Shown here one piece after another: positions 5,169 to 5,262 of a stretch of 5,262 bases of DNA (position 1 is the stretch's first letter; each line of letters begins with the position of its first letter). The stretch comes from Campylobacterota bacterium (lineage in GTDB: Bacteria; Campylobacterota; Campylobacteria; Campylobacterales; Sulfurovaceae): positions 1 through 5,262 of the forward strand of contig WFMX01000017.1 of the NCBI GenBank assembly GCA_015488875.1, given 5' to 3'. The notes beneath the pieces are model-generated. The model ran no database searches. It was not told where the DNA came from and saw nothing but the letters and a program-made list of their open reading frames with translations. The position numbers and the translations under genes were made by a program.

Positions 5169-5262
5169 ATGAGATATACAAAAAACATAAAATTAATCTA
5201 CATCTTGATGATAACCACAGTTTTTGGACTCACCTCCGCACAGGCTTCTGCCAAATCAGATA
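5169..5262 (+). CDS. Start of an exported protein, cut by window edge; probable tandem paralogue
   Basis: ATG 5169 begins one base after the stop of the preceding gene, with AAGGA (5157-5161) seven bases upstream, so it is probably translated from the same mRNA. Only 31 codons are present: a basic start (MRYTKNIK), a hydrophobic core and a cleavage-like SAQASA followed by KSD. This is a clear signal peptide. The AKSD after the signal parallels AKSTD at the same place in the upstream protein, which suggests a tandem duplicate, but the mature sequence lies outside the window. Confidence 0.75.
   Translation, partial: MRYTKNIKLIYILMITTVFGLTSAQASAKSD

Noticed and set aside
4981..5181. Minus-strand open frame across the end of the exported helical protein
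   Set aside because: It is antisense to a coding sequence with signal peptide and good ribosome binding site, and has no independent support.
1..5262. CRISPR array, insertion sequence, phage, toxin-antitoxin or defence cluster
   Set aside because: No regularly spaced repeats, terminal inverted repeats with target duplications, transposase, integrase or nuclease motifs were seen.

Overview
The window looks like ordinary chromosome from a member of the Campylobacterota (Epsilonproteobacteria), probably a Sulfurovum/Sulfurimonas/Arcobacter-like organism. The basis is inference: AT-rich DNA, spacers richer in AT than the genes, lysine- and isoleucine-rich proteins, heavy use of ATA and AGA codons, TATAAT-type -10 boxes without a clear -35, and a periplasmic di-heme cytochrome c peroxidase of the kind common in that group. 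I cannot name the species from sequence alone.

Layout. Positions 1-81 hold the 3' part of a tRNA-Leu(GAG) gene whose first four bases lie outside the window. A spacer of about 360 bases without a convincing gene follows (82-442); it contains a short open stretch on the minus strand that may be gene debris. On the minus strand, 443-967 encodes a membrane-anchored, cysteine-free protein of unknown function that may have a thioredoxin-like fold. It is divergent from a two-gene plus-strand unit: nagA (N-acetylglucosamine-6-phosphate deacetylase, 1048-2187), overlapped by a patatin-like phospholipase gene (2177-2965). The 80-base divergent spacer carries a -10 box for each direction, and the nagA -10 sits so close to its ATG that the transcript is predicted to be leaderless.

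A second long spacer (2966-3357) is rich in structure: a bulged hairpin containing the ribosome binding site of an 18-codon mini-ORF, a perfect 9-bp inverted repeat, an isolated TATAAT box, a weak terminator-like structure and a perfect 12-bp palindrome. It leads into a di-heme cytochrome c peroxidase gene (3358-4344), a periplasmic enzyme that reduces H2O2 with electrons from cytochrome c. After 82 bases comes a secreted, lysine-rich, all-helical protein with an apparent internal duplication resembling the PilJ-type sensor domain (4427-5167). One base after its stop a second exported protein starts (5169 onward, cut by the window edge); its N-terminus suggests a tandem paralogue.

How the genes fit together: nagA and the patatin gene are probably co-transcribed and could serve turnover of amino sugars and lipids of the cell envelope. 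The peroxidase and the two exported proteins all act outside the cytoplasm. I see no phage, insertion sequence, CRISPR array or defence system, and no strong evidence for a new biological system. The items most worth checking are the predicted leaderless nagA mRNA, the structured 2966-3357 spacer and the tandem exported helical proteins.
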